Positions 1 to 8,892 of a stretch of DNA of 64,000 bases are shown one piece after another. The first letter of the stretch is position 1, and the number at the start of each line of letters is the position of its first letter. The DNA lies in the NCBI GenBank assembly GCA_947501275.1, contig CANMVD010000001.1, positions 620,001 to 684,000 of the forward strand, in the 5' to 3' direction. Position numbers and translations under genes: made by a program. This stretch comes from an uncultured Tateyamaria sp. (GTDB taxonomy: Bacteria; Pseudomonadota; Alphaproteobacteria; Rhodobacterales; Rhodobacteraceae). The notes beneath the pieces were generated by a model that saw only the letters and a list, made by a program, of their open reading frames with translations, ran no database searches and was not told where the DNA came from.

Positions 1-198
1 CGTGTTAAACTGCTTGGGGTTCACAAAGATCGTAACGATCACGCGGTCCGCCTGTTCCTTAGCCCGCGCCACAAGGCTCAAATGCCCGTCATGTAATGCC
101 CCCATCGTTGGGACTACGCCAATTATCTCTGCTGCGCGCTGCCAACCGCGTGTCATGGCTCTCAGCTCTGACAGGGTCCGAACGATAGGCGCCGTCAT
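1..198 (-). CDS. panC: Pantothenate synthetase, N-terminal part (cut by window edge)
   Basis: Minus-strand frame of 66 codons that starts at 198 and runs off the window. The product begins [15 protein letters not shown] and contains the PanC signature [15 protein letters not shown] followed by [10 protein letters not shown], the ATP/pantoate-binding start of pantothenate synthetase. The enzyme joins pantoate and beta-alanine using ATP in the last step of pantothenate synthesis. Its start overlaps the panB stop by four bases (ATGA type), so the two are translationally coupled and form a panBC operon. Only the first 66 residues are visible. Confidence 0.9.
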   Translation of the reverse strand, partial: MTAPIVRTLSELRAMTRGWQRAAEIIGVVPTMGALHDGHLSLVARAKEQADRVIVTIFVNPKQFNT

Positions 199-1028
199 GG
201 CCTGGCCACCGGCGCCGTGTCGCCAAACACGTGCTCAGGACCGGGAAACCGGCGTGCGCGCACGTCCTCGGCATAGGCGGCAATCGCCGCTTCCCCATCG
301 GCACCCAGCGCCGCGTAACGTTTTACAAACTTGGCCTTGAAGGCTGTAAACAGGCCCAACATATCGTCCACGACAAGGATTTGCCCGTCACACCCGGACG
401 AAGCTCCGATCCCGATGGTCGGGATGTCGATGGCCCCCGTGATCTCATCCGCCAGCGCCTCCGGCACCTTTTCCAACACAACCGAAAACGCACCGGCATC
501 AGCCACAGCTTGGGCATCAGCAATCAAGGCCGTGCCCGCCGCGCCGCGGCCTTGTACTTTGTAACCCCCCAGCGTGTTGATCGACTGAGGTGTCAGGCCA
601 ATATGCGCCATCACGGGAATGCCACGTGCCACAAGGAACGCGATAGTGTCCGCCATGGCCACTCCGCCCTCCAGTTTGACAGCCCCCGCGCCCGTTTCCG
701 ACATCAGGCGGGCCGCATTGCGAAAGGCATGTGCCGGACCCTCCTCGTATGATCCAAACGGCATGTCGATCACCATCATCGCAGTGCTTAATCCCCGCGC
801 CACAGCCTGCCCATGCAGCACCATCATCTCCATCGTGACACCAAGGGTCGAGGGCAACCCATGCAGCACCATCCCGACAGAATCGCCCACAAGGACAAAG
901 TCGCAGTGGGCGTCCATCATTTGCGCCATAGGCGTGGTGTAGGCTGTCAGGCTGACAATAGGCGTATCGCCCTTCATCGCCCGGATATCATCGGGCATGG
1001 GGGCGGATTTGCGGGCGGTGGCGCTCAT
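195..1028 (-). CDS. panB: 3-methyl-2-oxobutanoate hydroxymethyltransferase
   Basis: 277 residues starting [11 protein letters not shown], close to the usual PanB length. It makes ketopantoate from alpha-ketoisovalerate and methylene-tetrahydrofolate, the first committed step to pantothenate/CoA. PanB motifs are evident: [14 protein letters not shown], the metal-binding segment [12 protein letters not shown], and VKLEGG. The frame stays open upstream to 1280, but the ATG at 1028 is preferred because the alignable enzyme begins there and the upstream extension would run into the neighbouring transporter gene. It is divergent from the binding-protein gene at 1176. Confidence 0.95.
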   Translation of the reverse strand: MSATARKSAPMPDDIRAMKGDTPIVSLTAYTTPMAQMMDAHCDFVLVGDSVGMVLHGLPSTLGVTMEMMVLHGQAVARGLSTAMMVIDMPFGSYEEGPAHAFRNAARLMSETGAGAVKLEGGVAMADTIAFLVARGIPVMAHIGLTPQSINTLGGYKVQGRGAAGTALIADAQAVADAGAFSVVLEKVPEALADEITGAIDIPTIGIGASSGCDGQILVVDDMLGLFTAFKAKFVKRYAALGADGEAAIAAYAEDVRARRFPGPEHVFGDTAPVARP

Positions 1029-1175
1029 GTGGTGGCCTTTCGCGTCTGATCTTTGCGCCGCGCCATAGCAGTCAAACGGCGCGCGTTCCACTACCCAAAC
1101 CAAACCCAAGGGTTGCACGACGCTACGTTTGCGACAAAGCTGTCGGGAAATCCGCACCGATGGAGAGACCGAGCC
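1029..1175. other. Divergent intergenic region between panB and the binding-protein gene
   Basis: 147 bp separating two divergent start codons, so it must hold the promoters of panBC (leftward) and of the ABC binding protein (rightward). No operator or convincing -35/-10 pair could be picked out by eye. Confidence 0.4.
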
Positions 1176-2648
1176 ATGCTCAAGCACCTGACCACAACCG
1201 CTGCCATTTTCGCGCTCAGCGCCACGACCCTGTGGGCCAAAAGCGATATCACCGTCGCCATGCAGCTGGAACCGCCGCATCTTGATCCGACATCCGCGGC
1301 GGCTGGCGCCATCGACTCGGTTCTTTATTCAAATGTGTTCGAAGGGTTGACGCGTTTCATGGGCGATGGATCGGTTGTGCCCGGCCTCGCGGCAAGTTGG
1401 GAGATCTCGGATGACGGGCTGGCCTACACCTTCACCCTGCGCGACGGTGTGACCTTTCATGACGGCACCACTATGGACGCTGAAGATGTGAAATTCACCT
1501 TCGACCGTATTTTGGCCGAAGACAGTACCAACGCGCAAAAGGCACTCTATGCCGCGATCTCCTCTGTGGATGTGATCGACGCCAAGACTGTCAAACTGAC
1601 CCTGTCCGAACCCAACGGGAACATGCTGTTCAACCTTGCATGGGGCGATGCGGTGATCGTCGCGCCCGAAAGCATCGAGAACATCAAACAGACACCCATC
1701 GGCACCGGCCCCTTCAAATTCGACGAATGGCGCCAAGGCGATAGCATTCAGATCAGCCAATATGATGGTTATTGGGGCGACACCCCGGCGCTTACCGCCG
1801 CGACGTTCAAATTTATCTCCGACCCCACCGCAGCATTCGCTGCCATGATGGCCGAAGACGTAGACGTGTTCACCGGCTTCCCCGCCCCCGAGAACCTGCC
1901 GCAATTCGAAGCAGACCCACGGTTCCAGGTGCTTGTCGGCTCGACCGAAGGTGAGACGATCCTGTCGACCAACAACAAACAACCGCCCTTTGATGATGTC
2001 CGTGTGCGTCAGGCCCTCGCCCACGCCATCGACCGCCAGGCGATCGTGGACGGCGCGATGTTCGGCTACGGCACCCCCATCGGGACACACTTTGCGCCAC
2101 ACAATCCCGCCTATGTGGATCTGAAAGCCGGCTCTGCCTTTGATCCTGACAAAGCCCGTGCGTTGCTGGCCGAGGCGGGCATGGCTGACGGGTTTGAAAC
2201 CACGCTGCACCTGCCGCCCCCTTCGTATGCGCGCCGGGGTGGTGAGATCATCGCCGCGCAACTCGCCGAGGTCGGCATCAAGGCCGAAATCATCAATGTC
2301 GAATGGGCGCAGTGGTTGGAAACCGTGTTCCGGGGCAAGAACTTTGGCTTGACCATCGTCAGTCATACTGAGCCAATGGATATCGGGATCTACGCCAATC
2401 CTGACTACTACTTCCAATATGACAACGCCGAATTCCAAGAGCTGATTGCGACGTTGAATGCCACCACCGACCCCGAGACGCGCACCGATATGATGGCCAA
2501 AGCACAGGAAATCATCGCAAGCGACGCGGTCAACGGCTACCTATTCCAACTGGCGCAACTGTCGGTCGCCAAGGCGGGCGTTCAAGGTCTCTGGACCAAC
2601 GCCCCAACCCAAGCCACAGACCTTACTGGCGTCAGCTGGGCAGAGTAG
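1176..2648 (+). CDS. Peptide-type ABC transporter substrate-binding protein (family 5, DppA/OppA-like)
   Basis: 490 residues from the ATG at 1176. A typical signal peptide ([21 protein letters not shown]) precedes the mature start near [12 protein letters not shown], so the product is periplasmic. The family-5 pattern is clear: [39 protein letters not shown], then [16 protein letters not shown] near the middle. Such proteins bind oligopeptides, nickel or other small solutes; the ligand here cannot be read from sequence. It lies 2.9 kb upstream of matching permease genes (5544 onward) and is probably the binding component of that transporter, although two inverted genes and a TetR gene intervene. 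An open frame extends upstream to 1053 but lacks a signal-peptide start. Confidence 0.88.
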   Translation: MLKHLTTTAAIFALSATTLWAKSDITVAMQLEPPHLDPTSAAAGAIDSVLYSNVFEGLTRFMGDGSVVPGLAASWEISDDGLAYTFTLRDGVTFHDGTTMDAEDVKFTFDRILAEDSTNAQKALYAAISSVDVIDAKTVKLTLSEPNGNMLFNLAWGDAVIVAPESIENIKQTPIGTGPFKFDEWRQGDSIQISQYDGYWGDTPALTAATFKFISDPTAAFAAMMAEDVDVFTGFPAPENLPQFEADPRFQVLVGSTEGETILSTNNKQPPFDDVRVRQALAHAIDRQAIVDGAMFGYGTPIGTHFAPHNPAYVDLKAGSAFDPDKARALLAEAGMADGFETTLHLPPPSYARRGGEIIAAQLAEVGIKAEIINVEWAQWLETVFRGKNFGLTIVSHTEPMDIGIYANPDYYFQYDNAEFQELIATLNATTDPETRTDMMAKAQEIIASDAVNGYLFQLAQLSVAKAGVQGLWTNAPTQATDLTGVSWAE

Positions 2649-2656
2649 TCGCGCAT

Positions 2657-2703
2657 CTCTGTTCCTGAAAAATCCTCCCCGAAGGGCTGATCAGCGGCCC
2701 TTC
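2657..2703. repeat. Dispersed CTCTGTTCC/AAAAATCC element (copy A) with adjacent hairpin
   Basis: Directly after the binding-protein stop the sequence reads CTCTGTTCC, two bases, AAAAATCC and a C-rich run (2657-2680). An inverted repeat GAAGGGC/GCCCTTC follows (2681-2687 with 2697-2703). The same block recurs at 13032 and, inverted, at 16270-16288, always at a gene end. It probably marks a transcription-unit boundary or terminator; the hairpin has no clear T-run on the plus strand. Confidence 0.55.
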
Positions 2704-2721
2704 CCCAACGCCGGAGATGGC

Positions 2722-3117
2722 ATGCAGATCTTCCCCGCAGGCACCCGCCCTACGGCGCGGGCCAATCCCGACTACTTCACAGGTACCGTTTGGCAGGACC
2801 CGATCATCTCCAGCCAAAGCCCCGCGCGCCTGAATGCCCTGACCGTGCATTTCGAACCGGGCGCGCGCACCGCGTGGCACACGCATCCGCTGGGGCAAAC
2901 CCTGCACGTGACCGCTGGCGCGGGCCGCATCGCACTGCGGGGCGAGGCGCCACAAACCATCACCGCAGGTGATACCGTCTGGATTCCGCCAGATGTCGAA
3001 CATTGGCATGGCGCGGGGCCTGACACCGGCATGACGCATATTGCGATGCAAGAGGTTCACGACGGGTCCGCCGCGACATGGCTCGAACATGTGACTGACG
3101 CGGACTATGCGGGCTGA
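2722..3117 (+). CDS. Small cupin-domain protein
   Basis: 131 residues with one cupin fold. Motif 1 is visible as VHFEPGARTAWHTHPLGQTLHVTAGAG (metal-ligand histidines H-T-H) and motif 2 as GDTVWIPPDVEHWHGAGP. Similar small cupins occur next to carboxymuconolactone-decarboxylase-like or oxidoreductase genes, but the reaction cannot be named. A GCCGGAGA ribosome-binding stretch precedes the ATG. Its last 13 bases overlap the end of the convergent deacetylase-like gene. It may belong functionally with the transporter/catabolic region. Confidence 0.8.
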   Translation: MQIFPAGTRPTARANPDYFTGTVWQDPIISSQSPARLNALTVHFEPGARTAWHTHPLGQTLHVTAGAGRIALRGEAPQTITAGDTVWIPPDVEHWHGAGPDTGMTHIAMQEVHDGSAATWLEHVTDADYAG

Positions 3118-4208
3118 ACCTGCCTGACACGCGCGCGCAGCTCTTCGCGGATTGAACCATGCCGTGGCACATCCGCAAGGGTGGTGAACCAATGATCCGG
3201 CGGATTGCGGCCCCGGCTGTTGCCGTCAAAACGCAAGGCCCGCAACACCGCCTCTGCCTCCGGCTCCAACCGTTCCGGCACGTCAAATCCGTTCATCGCG
3301 CCCCACACACTTGTCCATAACCGCCCCACGGACCACGGGTTGTACCCGCCTCCGCCAAGCACCAGAAAACGCGGCGCGCCCAGGCCCATGAGACCCAGAA
3401 CAATCGCCACATGCGCTTGATTGGACAGGGACAGATGGGCCTGCGGGTCTTCCTCCACCGCATCCGCCCCGCATTGCAGTACAATCGCGTCGACACCAAA
3501 GGCCGCCACGCGCGGCAGGATCACCTCGTCCCGGATCAGCGCCATCTCATCATCATTGAGACCCTTTGGTACAGGGACATTCACCAGACTGTCCGTCGCG
3601 CCTAAATTCCCCGTGCGTGGCCACAGTCCTTCCTCATGGACCGAGATCATCAGGACATCCGGATCATCACCAAACGCAACTTCAACACCGTCCGGGTGGT
3701 GGGCATCAATGTCGATATATGCCACGCGTGCAGCTCCATTGCGGCGCAGGGACAAGATCGCGAGCACGGGATCATTCAAGTAACAAAAGCCGCCCGCCCG
3801 GTCGGGCATCCCGTGATGTGTGCCCCCCGCCGGGTGGTACACGATGCCGCCGACCGCCAGCAACTCGCCTGCAAGCAGTGACCCACCCGCAGCCGTCGCG
3901 GGGCGGCGATACATTTCGGGGAAGACGGGGTTGTTGGGCGTGCCCAGATGATGGCGGGCCCGGACAGCCTCACTGACCTCTTGCGCCGCTTCTGCTGCAT
4001 GCAGGGCGGCGACATAGTCCGGGGTGTGCCAGATGTGCAGAGCCTGCGGTTTGACACGGGGGCTTGGGACATAAATGTCCGGTGGCAACCACCCCATAGC
4101 CCGCGACAAGTCCATTACCGTCGACACACGTGGCACCCGCAGTGGATGCCAGCGACCATATGAAGAACCGCGATAGATCTCGGAGCCGATGAACAAGGGA
4201 CGGGTCAT
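3105..4208 (-). CDS. Histone deacetylase family / acetylpolyamine amidohydrolase-like protein
   Basis: 367 residues from MTRPLFIGSEIYRGSSYGRWHP. It belongs to the arginase/deacetylase fold: GGTHHGMPDRAGGFCYLNDP carries the catalytic histidine pair, and VAYIDIDAHHPDGVEVAF carries the Asp-x-His zinc ligands. The glycine-rich LVLGGGGYNP near the C-terminus is also typical. Bacterial members deacetylate acetylpolyamines, acetoin-related substrates or other amides. Two upstream in-frame ATGs exist (to 4229); the one at 4208 gives the conserved N-terminus. It is convergent with, and overlaps by 13 bp, the cupin gene, and is co-oriented with the quinone reductase gene 39 bp upstream. Confidence 0.88.
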   Translation of the reverse strand: MTRPLFIGSEIYRGSSYGRWHPLRVPRVSTVMDLSRAMGWLPPDIYVPSPRVKPQALHIWHTPDYVAALHAAEAAQEVSEAVRARHHLGTPNNPVFPEMYRRPATAAGGSLLAGELLAVGGIVYHPAGGTHHGMPDRAGGFCYLNDPVLAILSLRRNGAARVAYIDIDAHHPDGVEVAFGDDPDVLMISVHEEGLWPRTGNLGATDSLVNVPVPKGLNDDEMALIRDEVILPRVAAFGVDAIVLQCGADAVEEDPQAHLSLSNQAHVAIVLGLMGLGAPRFLVLGGGGYNPWSVGRLWTSVWGAMNGFDVPERLEPEAEAVLRALRFDGNSRGRNPPDHWFTTLADVPRHGSIREELRARVRQVQPA

Positions 4209-4247
4209 GGGGCGGAACATAACCCCCATGACGCCAGATGCGAGGGT

Positions 4248-4826
4248 TTAAGCCGCCGCAGCCCCCATCGCTTCGGCCTTGTCCAGCCAGCGGGCAATCT
4301 TGCTCGGGGCGGCCAGCTTGACAGAACCCAACTGCACAATCTTGCGCGGCTTGACTCCAATGAATTTCATCACCTGATTGCGGATCACCCGACGCCCCGG
4401 GCTGTGATACAAGAGCGTATCCAATAGAGGTGGCGTGTCCGACGTTATGATCGCATCGCCCGTTCGCCCCTTGAGAAGTTGATCCCAACCCATGCCCCGC
4501 GCGTGGTACTTGTAGGCAAATCCCGACAGCAAGGCCGCATCCAGCACGGCCTTGGCTTTGCTCGGCATCGCGCCCCACCAATAGGGATGCACGATCATGA
4601 TGTGATTGGCCCATGTGACGTTGTCCTGCCACTGCGCCAGATCAGGCGCTTCCGCCCGGCCCCGCGCCAACCCGCTCAAGTCGTCGCCCAGTTCCATTTC
4701 GCTCAGCGCCATCGTGCGCACTTCGGCCCCTTTGGCGGCTGCCCCTTTAGCGTAACGATCTGCGAGGGCAGCATTGAGCGACCCGGCCTTGGGGTGCGCC
4801 ACCCAGATGAAAATACGTTTGGTCAT
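4248..4826 (-). CDS. NAD(P)H-dependent FMN quinone reductase (flavodoxin fold, MdaB/KefF-like)
   Basis: 192 residues starting MTKRIFIWVAHPKAGSLNAALAD, the flavodoxin-like phosphate-binding start. IMIVHPYWWGAMPSKAKAVLDAALLSGFAYKY is the characteristic quinone-reductase segment. The enzyme probably performs two-electron reduction of quinones or other electrophiles in the cytosol. It is divergent from the TetR gene at 4899 across a 72 bp region with three inverted repeats, so it is very likely the direct target of that repressor and responds to a quinone-like or electrophilic inducer. ATG 4826 is chosen over 4871 because the extension would consume the operators. Confidence 0.88.
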   Translation of the reverse strand: MTKRIFIWVAHPKAGSLNAALADRYAKGAAAKGAEVRTMALSEMELGDDLSGLARGRAEAPDLAQWQDNVTWANHIMIVHPYWWGAMPSKAKAVLDAALLSGFAYKYHARGMGWDQLLKGRTGDAIITSDTPPLLDTLLYHSPGRRVIRNQVMKFIGVKPRKIVQLGSVKLAAPSKIARWLDKAEAMGAAAA

Positions 4827-4849
4827 CTCATTTCCTTTCCAACTCTTAC

Positions 4850-4905
4850 TTGACACAGTGTCAATTGACATGGTGTCAAGTAAGAGCTACTTTACATCAT
4901 GTCAA
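4850..4905. promoter_or_regulatory. Triple inverted-repeat operator, probably for the TetR regulator
   Basis: Three 15-bp repeats of form TTGACA-N3-TGTCAA lie in the divergent promoter: 4850-4864 (perfect, TTGACACAGTGTCAA), 4865-4879 (TTGACATGGTGTCAA, immediately adjacent), and 4891-4905 (TTTACATCATGTCAA, one half-site mismatch). The third overlaps the TetR start codon at 4899. This layout suits autoregulation of the TetR gene and repression of the quinone reductase gene. The assignment to this TetR protein is inferred from position. Confidence 0.75.
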
Positions 4906-5531
4906 GCACTCTTCTCGATACCCCGACCAAAATTTTGCAAGCCGCGCTGACCCTGCTGGAAACACCGCAGTCCAAGCTGCCAACAATGTCCGACATCGCG
5001 CGGGCCACAGGGGTCAGTCGTCAGGCCGTCTATCTGCATTTTCCCAGCCGCACAGAGCTGCTTATCGCTGCCACACGGCTGCAAGATCGCCAGAACAACG
5101 TGGATGCCGCCCTGTCCGCCAGTCGTCACGCCGCCACAGGGGCCGAACGCCTGGACGCTTTTGTAACCGCATGGGGGAACTACATTCCCAAAATCTATGG
5201 CGTGGCGCGGGCTATAATGGCAGCATCCGCCACCGACCCGGAAGCCAAAGTGGCCTGGGACACGCGGATGGCAGACATGCGCGAAGGGTGCGCAGCGGCC
5301 ATCGCGGCATTGGCCAAGGATGGCACCCTGCCCCAAGGCACGGACACTGAACAGGCAACCGATCTGCTCTGGACCCTGCTGTCGGTGCGCAATTGGGAAA
5401 ACCTGACGCAAGGCTGCGGGTGGGATCAAGACTGCTACATAACCACAATCCGCGGCCTTGCGCGTGCGACGCTGGCAGGCCAACCCGAGGCTCTGACACA
5501 GCTACTTGCCTGCACACCGGACGCCCCCTAA
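4899..5531 (+). CDS. TetR/AcrR family transcriptional regulator
   Basis: 210 residues. The N-terminal helix-turn-helix is clear: ILQAALTLLE, then MSDIARATGVSRQAVYLHFPSRTELLIAA (about residues 28-56). The C-terminal ligand domain is not specifically recognisable. It is divergent from the quinone reductase gene, with operator-like repeats between them, one across its own start codon. It ends only 12 bp before the first permease gene, so it may be co-transcribed with the transporter and catabolic genes and also control them. Confidence 0.9.
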   Translation: MSSTLLDTPTKILQAALTLLETPQSKLPTMSDIARATGVSRQAVYLHFPSRTELLIAATRLQDRQNNVDAALSASRHAATGAERLDAFVTAWGNYIPKIYGVARAIMAASATDPEAKVAWDTRMADMREGCAAAIAALAKDGTLPQGTDTEQATDLLWTLLSVRNWENLTQGCGWDQDCYITTIRGLARATLAGQPEALTQLLACTPDAP

Positions 5532-5543
5532 CCTCAGCCGGAT

Positions 5544-6491
5544 ATGCTGCGCTACACTCTCAAACGACTTGCGTCCCTGCTGATCAGTCTTGCCATCGCA
5601 TCGCTGGTCATCTTTGCCGTGATCGAAGTGGCGCCAGGCGACCCGGCGGCCTTTATGCTCGGGCTGAACGCGCAAGAGGACACGCTGGCCGCGCTGCGCG
5701 CGGAACTCGGCCTCGATCAATCCAAACTGCAACGCTATCTGGCTTGGGTCAGCGGCATGGTGCAGGGCGATTTCGGCACGTCTTACCAGTATCGCACGCC
5801 TGTGTCCGAGATGATCGCGGATCGTTTGTGGGTCTCCCTGCCGCTTGCGCTTTATGCGCTCGCGCTCTCCACACTCATCGCCTTTCCCGCCGGGATCTAC
5901 GCCGCCTCCCGGCGTGGAAAGACCGGGGATGTCGCCGTCATGAGCGCCACACAATTGGGCGTCGCAATCCCGAATTTCTGGTTTGCGATGATGCTGGTGT
6001 TGGTCTTTGCCATCAACTTGCGCTGGTTCGGCGCAGGTGGATTCGCAGGCTGGGACAAGGGTTTCTGGGCGGCCCTAAAATCCCTTACGCTACCCGCCAT
6101 TGCCCTTGCCCTCCCCCAAGCCGCCATCCTCGCCCGGGTCATGCGATCTGCCCTTCTGGACGTGCTTGGAGAGGATTTCATGCGCACTGCCCGGGCCAAA
6201 GGCCTTTCCCGCGCGCAAGCCCTGCGCCGCCACGGATTGCGCAACGCTTTGATCCCGGTGCTGACCATCCTCGGCCTGCAATTCTCGTTCCTGCTGGCCG
6301 GCGGGATAATCATTGAACAAGTCTTTTACCTGCCCGGCCTCGGGCGGTTGATTTTCCAGTCCATCTCGGCGCGTGATCTGATTGTTGTCGAAAGCGTGAC
6401 GATGCTGCTGGTTTTTGCTGTGATCGTTGTGAATTTCACTGTTGATTTGGCCTATGCCATTGTCGACCCAAGGTTAAGGCAGCGGCAATGA
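5544..6491 (+). CDS. Peptide-type ABC transporter permease (DppB-like)
   Basis: 315 residues, inner membrane, with hydrophobic segments throughout beginning MLRYTLKRLASLLISLAIASLVIFAV. The family-typical GDPA near residue 33 and the EAA-type loop EDFMRTARAKGLSRAQALRRHGLRNALIPVL are present, the latter contacting the ATPase. It forms the transmembrane channel with the next gene, overlapped by four bases (ATGA). The best-fitting solute-binding partner is the family-5 protein at 1176-2648. Confidence 0.92.
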   Translation: MLRYTLKRLASLLISLAIASLVIFAVIEVAPGDPAAFMLGLNAQEDTLAALRAELGLDQSKLQRYLAWVSGMVQGDFGTSYQYRTPVSEMIADRLWVSLPLALYALALSTLIAFPAGIYAASRRGKTGDVAVMSATQLGVAIPNFWFAMMLVLVFAINLRWFGAGGFAGWDKGFWAALKSLTLPAIALALPQAAILARVMRSALLDVLGEDFMRTARAKGLSRAQALRRHGLRNALIPVLTILGLQFSFLLAGGIIIEQVFYLPGLGRLIFQSISARDLIVVESVTMLLVFAVIVVNFTVDLAYAIVDPRLRQRQ

Positions 6492-7303
6492 GTCGGGCGT
6501 TGGCTCTTGGTGGATGCCTCACTGTCTTGGTCGCCTGCGCGGCGCTGATGTCATTCATCTGGACACCGTTCGATCACGCCGCGCTCAACATCCCGGCCAA
6601 ATTGCAAACGCCCAACGGCACACATTGGTTTGGCACCGATCACTTTGGGCGCGACATATTTTCGATGATTATGGTCGGCGCACGCACTTCCATCGCCGTG
6701 GCGTTTGTGGCAGTAGGCATCGGCGTCACCCTCGGCGTGCCCCTCGGGCTCTGGGCAGCCGCCCGCCAAGGCGGCTGGGTGGACGAGGTGATCATGCGCG
6801 GCAACGACCTCATCTTTGCGTTCCCCTCGCTGGTTATTGCGATCCTGATCACTGCCGTCTTTGGCGCCGGGGCCGTTAACGCCATTATCGCTATCGGCAT
6901 CTTCAATGTCCCAGTCTTTGCCCGTGTCACACGGGGCGGCGCGCTGCCGATTTGGGCGCGTGAATTCATTCTGGCGGCCCGCGTTGCTGGCAAAGGGGCC
7001 ACACGCATCAGCATCGAGCATGTACTCCCCAACATCGCCAACCTGTTGATAGTGCAGGCAACAATTCAATTCAGTCTCGGGATATTGGCCGAGGCCGCCC
7101 TCAGTTATGTTGGTCTCGGTGCGCAGCCCCCTACACCCAGCTGGGGCCGCATGCTGGCAGACGCACAAACGCTGGTCAGCATCGCACCGCACATGGCCTT
7201 GGTGCCGGGCTGCGCGATTATTCTCACGGTTTTGGGGCTCAATTTGCTGGGCGACGGGCTGCGGGACCGCCTTGATCCCAAACTGCAGGCAGCCCGGACA
7301 TGA
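6488..7303 (+). CDS. Peptide-type ABC transporter permease (DppC-like)
   Basis: 271 residues, inner membrane. NGTHWFGTDHFGRDIFSMIMVGARTSIAVA is the DppC/OppC hallmark after the first transmembrane helix. An EAA loop (REFILAARVAGKGATRISIEHVLPNI) and ALSYVGLGAQPPTPSWGRML near the C-terminus follow. The start overlaps the DppB-like gene by 4 bp and its end overlaps the ATPase gene by 4 bp, a coupled transporter operon. Confidence 0.92.
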   Translation: MSRALALGGCLTVLVACAALMSFIWTPFDHAALNIPAKLQTPNGTHWFGTDHFGRDIFSMIMVGARTSIAVAFVAVGIGVTLGVPLGLWAAARQGGWVDEVIMRGNDLIFAFPSLVIAILITAVFGAGAVNAIIAIGIFNVPVFARVTRGGALPIWAREFILAARVAGKGATRISIEHVLPNIANLLIVQATIQFSLGILAEAALSYVGLGAQPPTPSWGRMLADAQTLVSIAPHMALVPGCAIILTVLGLNLLGDGLRDRLDPKLQAART

Positions 7304-8892
7304 GCCTGCTGTCCATCCAATCCCTGTCTCTCAACATCAGTGGTGCGCCCATTCTGGACGACGTGTCGCTGGATCTTGAGGCGGGAGAGATAGTCGCCAT
7401 CACTGGCGAAAGCGGGTCGGGCAAGTCGATGACCGCGTTCTCGATCATGCAGCTTTTGCCCGACGAGGCCGAGTTGTGCGGCGCGGTCCATGTCTCCGGC
7501 CAAGACGTCACGCAACTGCCCGAGGCAACGTTGTGCACCCTGCGTGGCAACGCAATCAGCATGGTGTTTCAGGAACCCATGACCGCCCTGAACCCGGTCC
7601 AGACCATCGGCGCACAGGTGGCAGAAACCGTACACCTGCACCGCCCCGACCTAAACGCCAAAACAGAGTCCGTGCGTGCCTTGACCCGCGTCGGATTGCC
7701 CCCTGATCAGGTGTCGCACAACAAGTATCCGCATCAACTGTCCGGCGGGCAACGCCAACGGGTTGTGATCGCAATAGCCATCGCCTGCGGACCCGCGTTG
7801 CTCATTGCAGATGAGCCTACAACCGCGCTGGACGTCACGACCCAAGCGCAAATTCTCGACCTGTTGCGCCAGCTTGTGCGCGAGAATGGGATGGGGTTGT
7901 TGATGATCACACACGATCTGGCTGTCGTTGCTGAAATGGCCGACCGCATCATTGTGATGAATCGCGGGCAGGTGGTTGAGGCAGGCCAGACCGCACCACT
8001 GCTCGCCGCGCCCCAACACCCCTATACCCGCGCGCTTTTGACCGCCTCATCCCATAACGTCACCCTGCCTGAAACAGGTACAAATGGCCCCTTGCTGCAG
8101 GTCAACGGGGTCGTGCGCGACTATGTTTTACCGCGTACAAAACTGTTTCAAACCCCCGGCCATTTTCGCGCTGTGGATCACGTGAGTTTTGACATCGCTC
8201 GGGGCGAGCGTGTGGGCCTTGTCGGGGAAAGCGGATGTGGCAAGTCCACGCTTACCCGCGCCATTCTGGGATTAGAGCCGATCCAGGGCGGTCAGATCAC
8301 CTTGGGCGGACAGCCCGTGATAGGTGGACTTAACATTCGACAACGTATGCAGGTTGTCTTCCAAGACCCCTATGGCAGTTTCAACCCGCGCCACCGCGTG
8401 GCACGCCTGATCACCGAACCGTTTCACCTCTCCGACACGCCACAATCCGAGCGGGACGCGCGAGTTGGCGAAACCCTGACTGCCGTGGGCCTGTCCCCCG
8501 AAGACGCCGGCAAGTATCCGCATCAATTCTCAGGTGGACAACGCCAGCGGCTAGCCATCGCCCGTGCTCTGATCACGCGCCCTGAACTGGTGATTTTTGA
8601 TGAGGCCGTCAGCGCCCTTGATGTGTCAGTGCGCGCGCAAATCCTTGATCTGATTGCGGATCTTTGCGCACAGTACCATCTGACTTACCTGTTCATCTCG
8701 CATGACCTCAACGTCGTACGCACTGTAACAGATCGCGTTTTGGTTATGCAAAGCGGACGGATTGTCGAAGCCGGACAAACCGCGCAGGTCCTGTCCAGCC
8801 CACAGCACCCCTATACCCAAAAGCTGCTCGACGCCGCCCCCGTACTGCCCCCGCCCCAAGGAGAGATCGATGCCCAACGCCCTTTGGTTTAA
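7300..8892 (+). CDS. ABC transporter double ATPase (DppD-DppF fusion)
   Basis: 530 residues with two complete nucleotide-binding domains in tandem. Domain 1 has Walker A GESGSGKS (residues 36-43), signature LSGGQRQR and Walker [13 protein letters not shown]. Domain 2 has Walker A GESGCGKS (about 308-315), signature FSGGQRQR and [12 protein letters not shown]. Separate DppD and DppF subunits are usual; the single-chain form seen here is a common variant. It powers uptake through the two permeases just upstream. Its 3' end overlaps the aldehyde dehydrogenase gene by 23 bp, tying transport to metabolism. Confidence 0.93.
   Translation: MSLLSIQSLSLNISGAPILDDVSLDLEAGEIVAITGESGSGKSMTAFSIMQLLPDEAELCGAVHVSGQDVTQLPEATLCTLRGNAISMVFQEPMTALNPVQTIGAQVAETVHLHRPDLNAKTESVRALTRVGLPPDQVSHNKYPHQLSGGQRQRVVIAIAIACGPALLIADEPTTALDVTTQAQILDLLRQLVRENGMGLLMITHDLAVVAEMADRIIVMNRGQVVEAGQTAPLLAAPQHPYTRALLTASSHNVTLPETGTNGPLLQVNGVVRDYVLPRTKLFQTPGHFRAVDHVSFDIARGERVGLVGESGCGKSTLTRAILGLEPIQGGQITLGGQPVIGGLNIRQRMQVVFQDPYGSFNPRHRVARLITEPFHLSDTPQSERDARVGETLTAVGLSPEDAGKYPHQFSGGQRQRLAIARALITRPELVIFDEAVSALDVSVRAQILDLIADLCAQYHLTYLFISHDLNVVRTVTDRVLVMQSGRIVEAGQTAQVLSSPQHPYTQKLLDAAPVLPPPQGEIDAQRPLV

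Noticed and set aside
1329-2438. 369-codon minus-strand frame opposite the binding-protein gene
   Set aside because: Antisense shadow of a clear family-5 binding protein; the composition is not protein-like.
8762-8869. N-terminal extension of the aldehyde dehydrogenase
   Set aside because: Pro/Ser/Cys-rich translation from within the ATPase gene; the ATG at 8870 has a strong ribosome-binding site.
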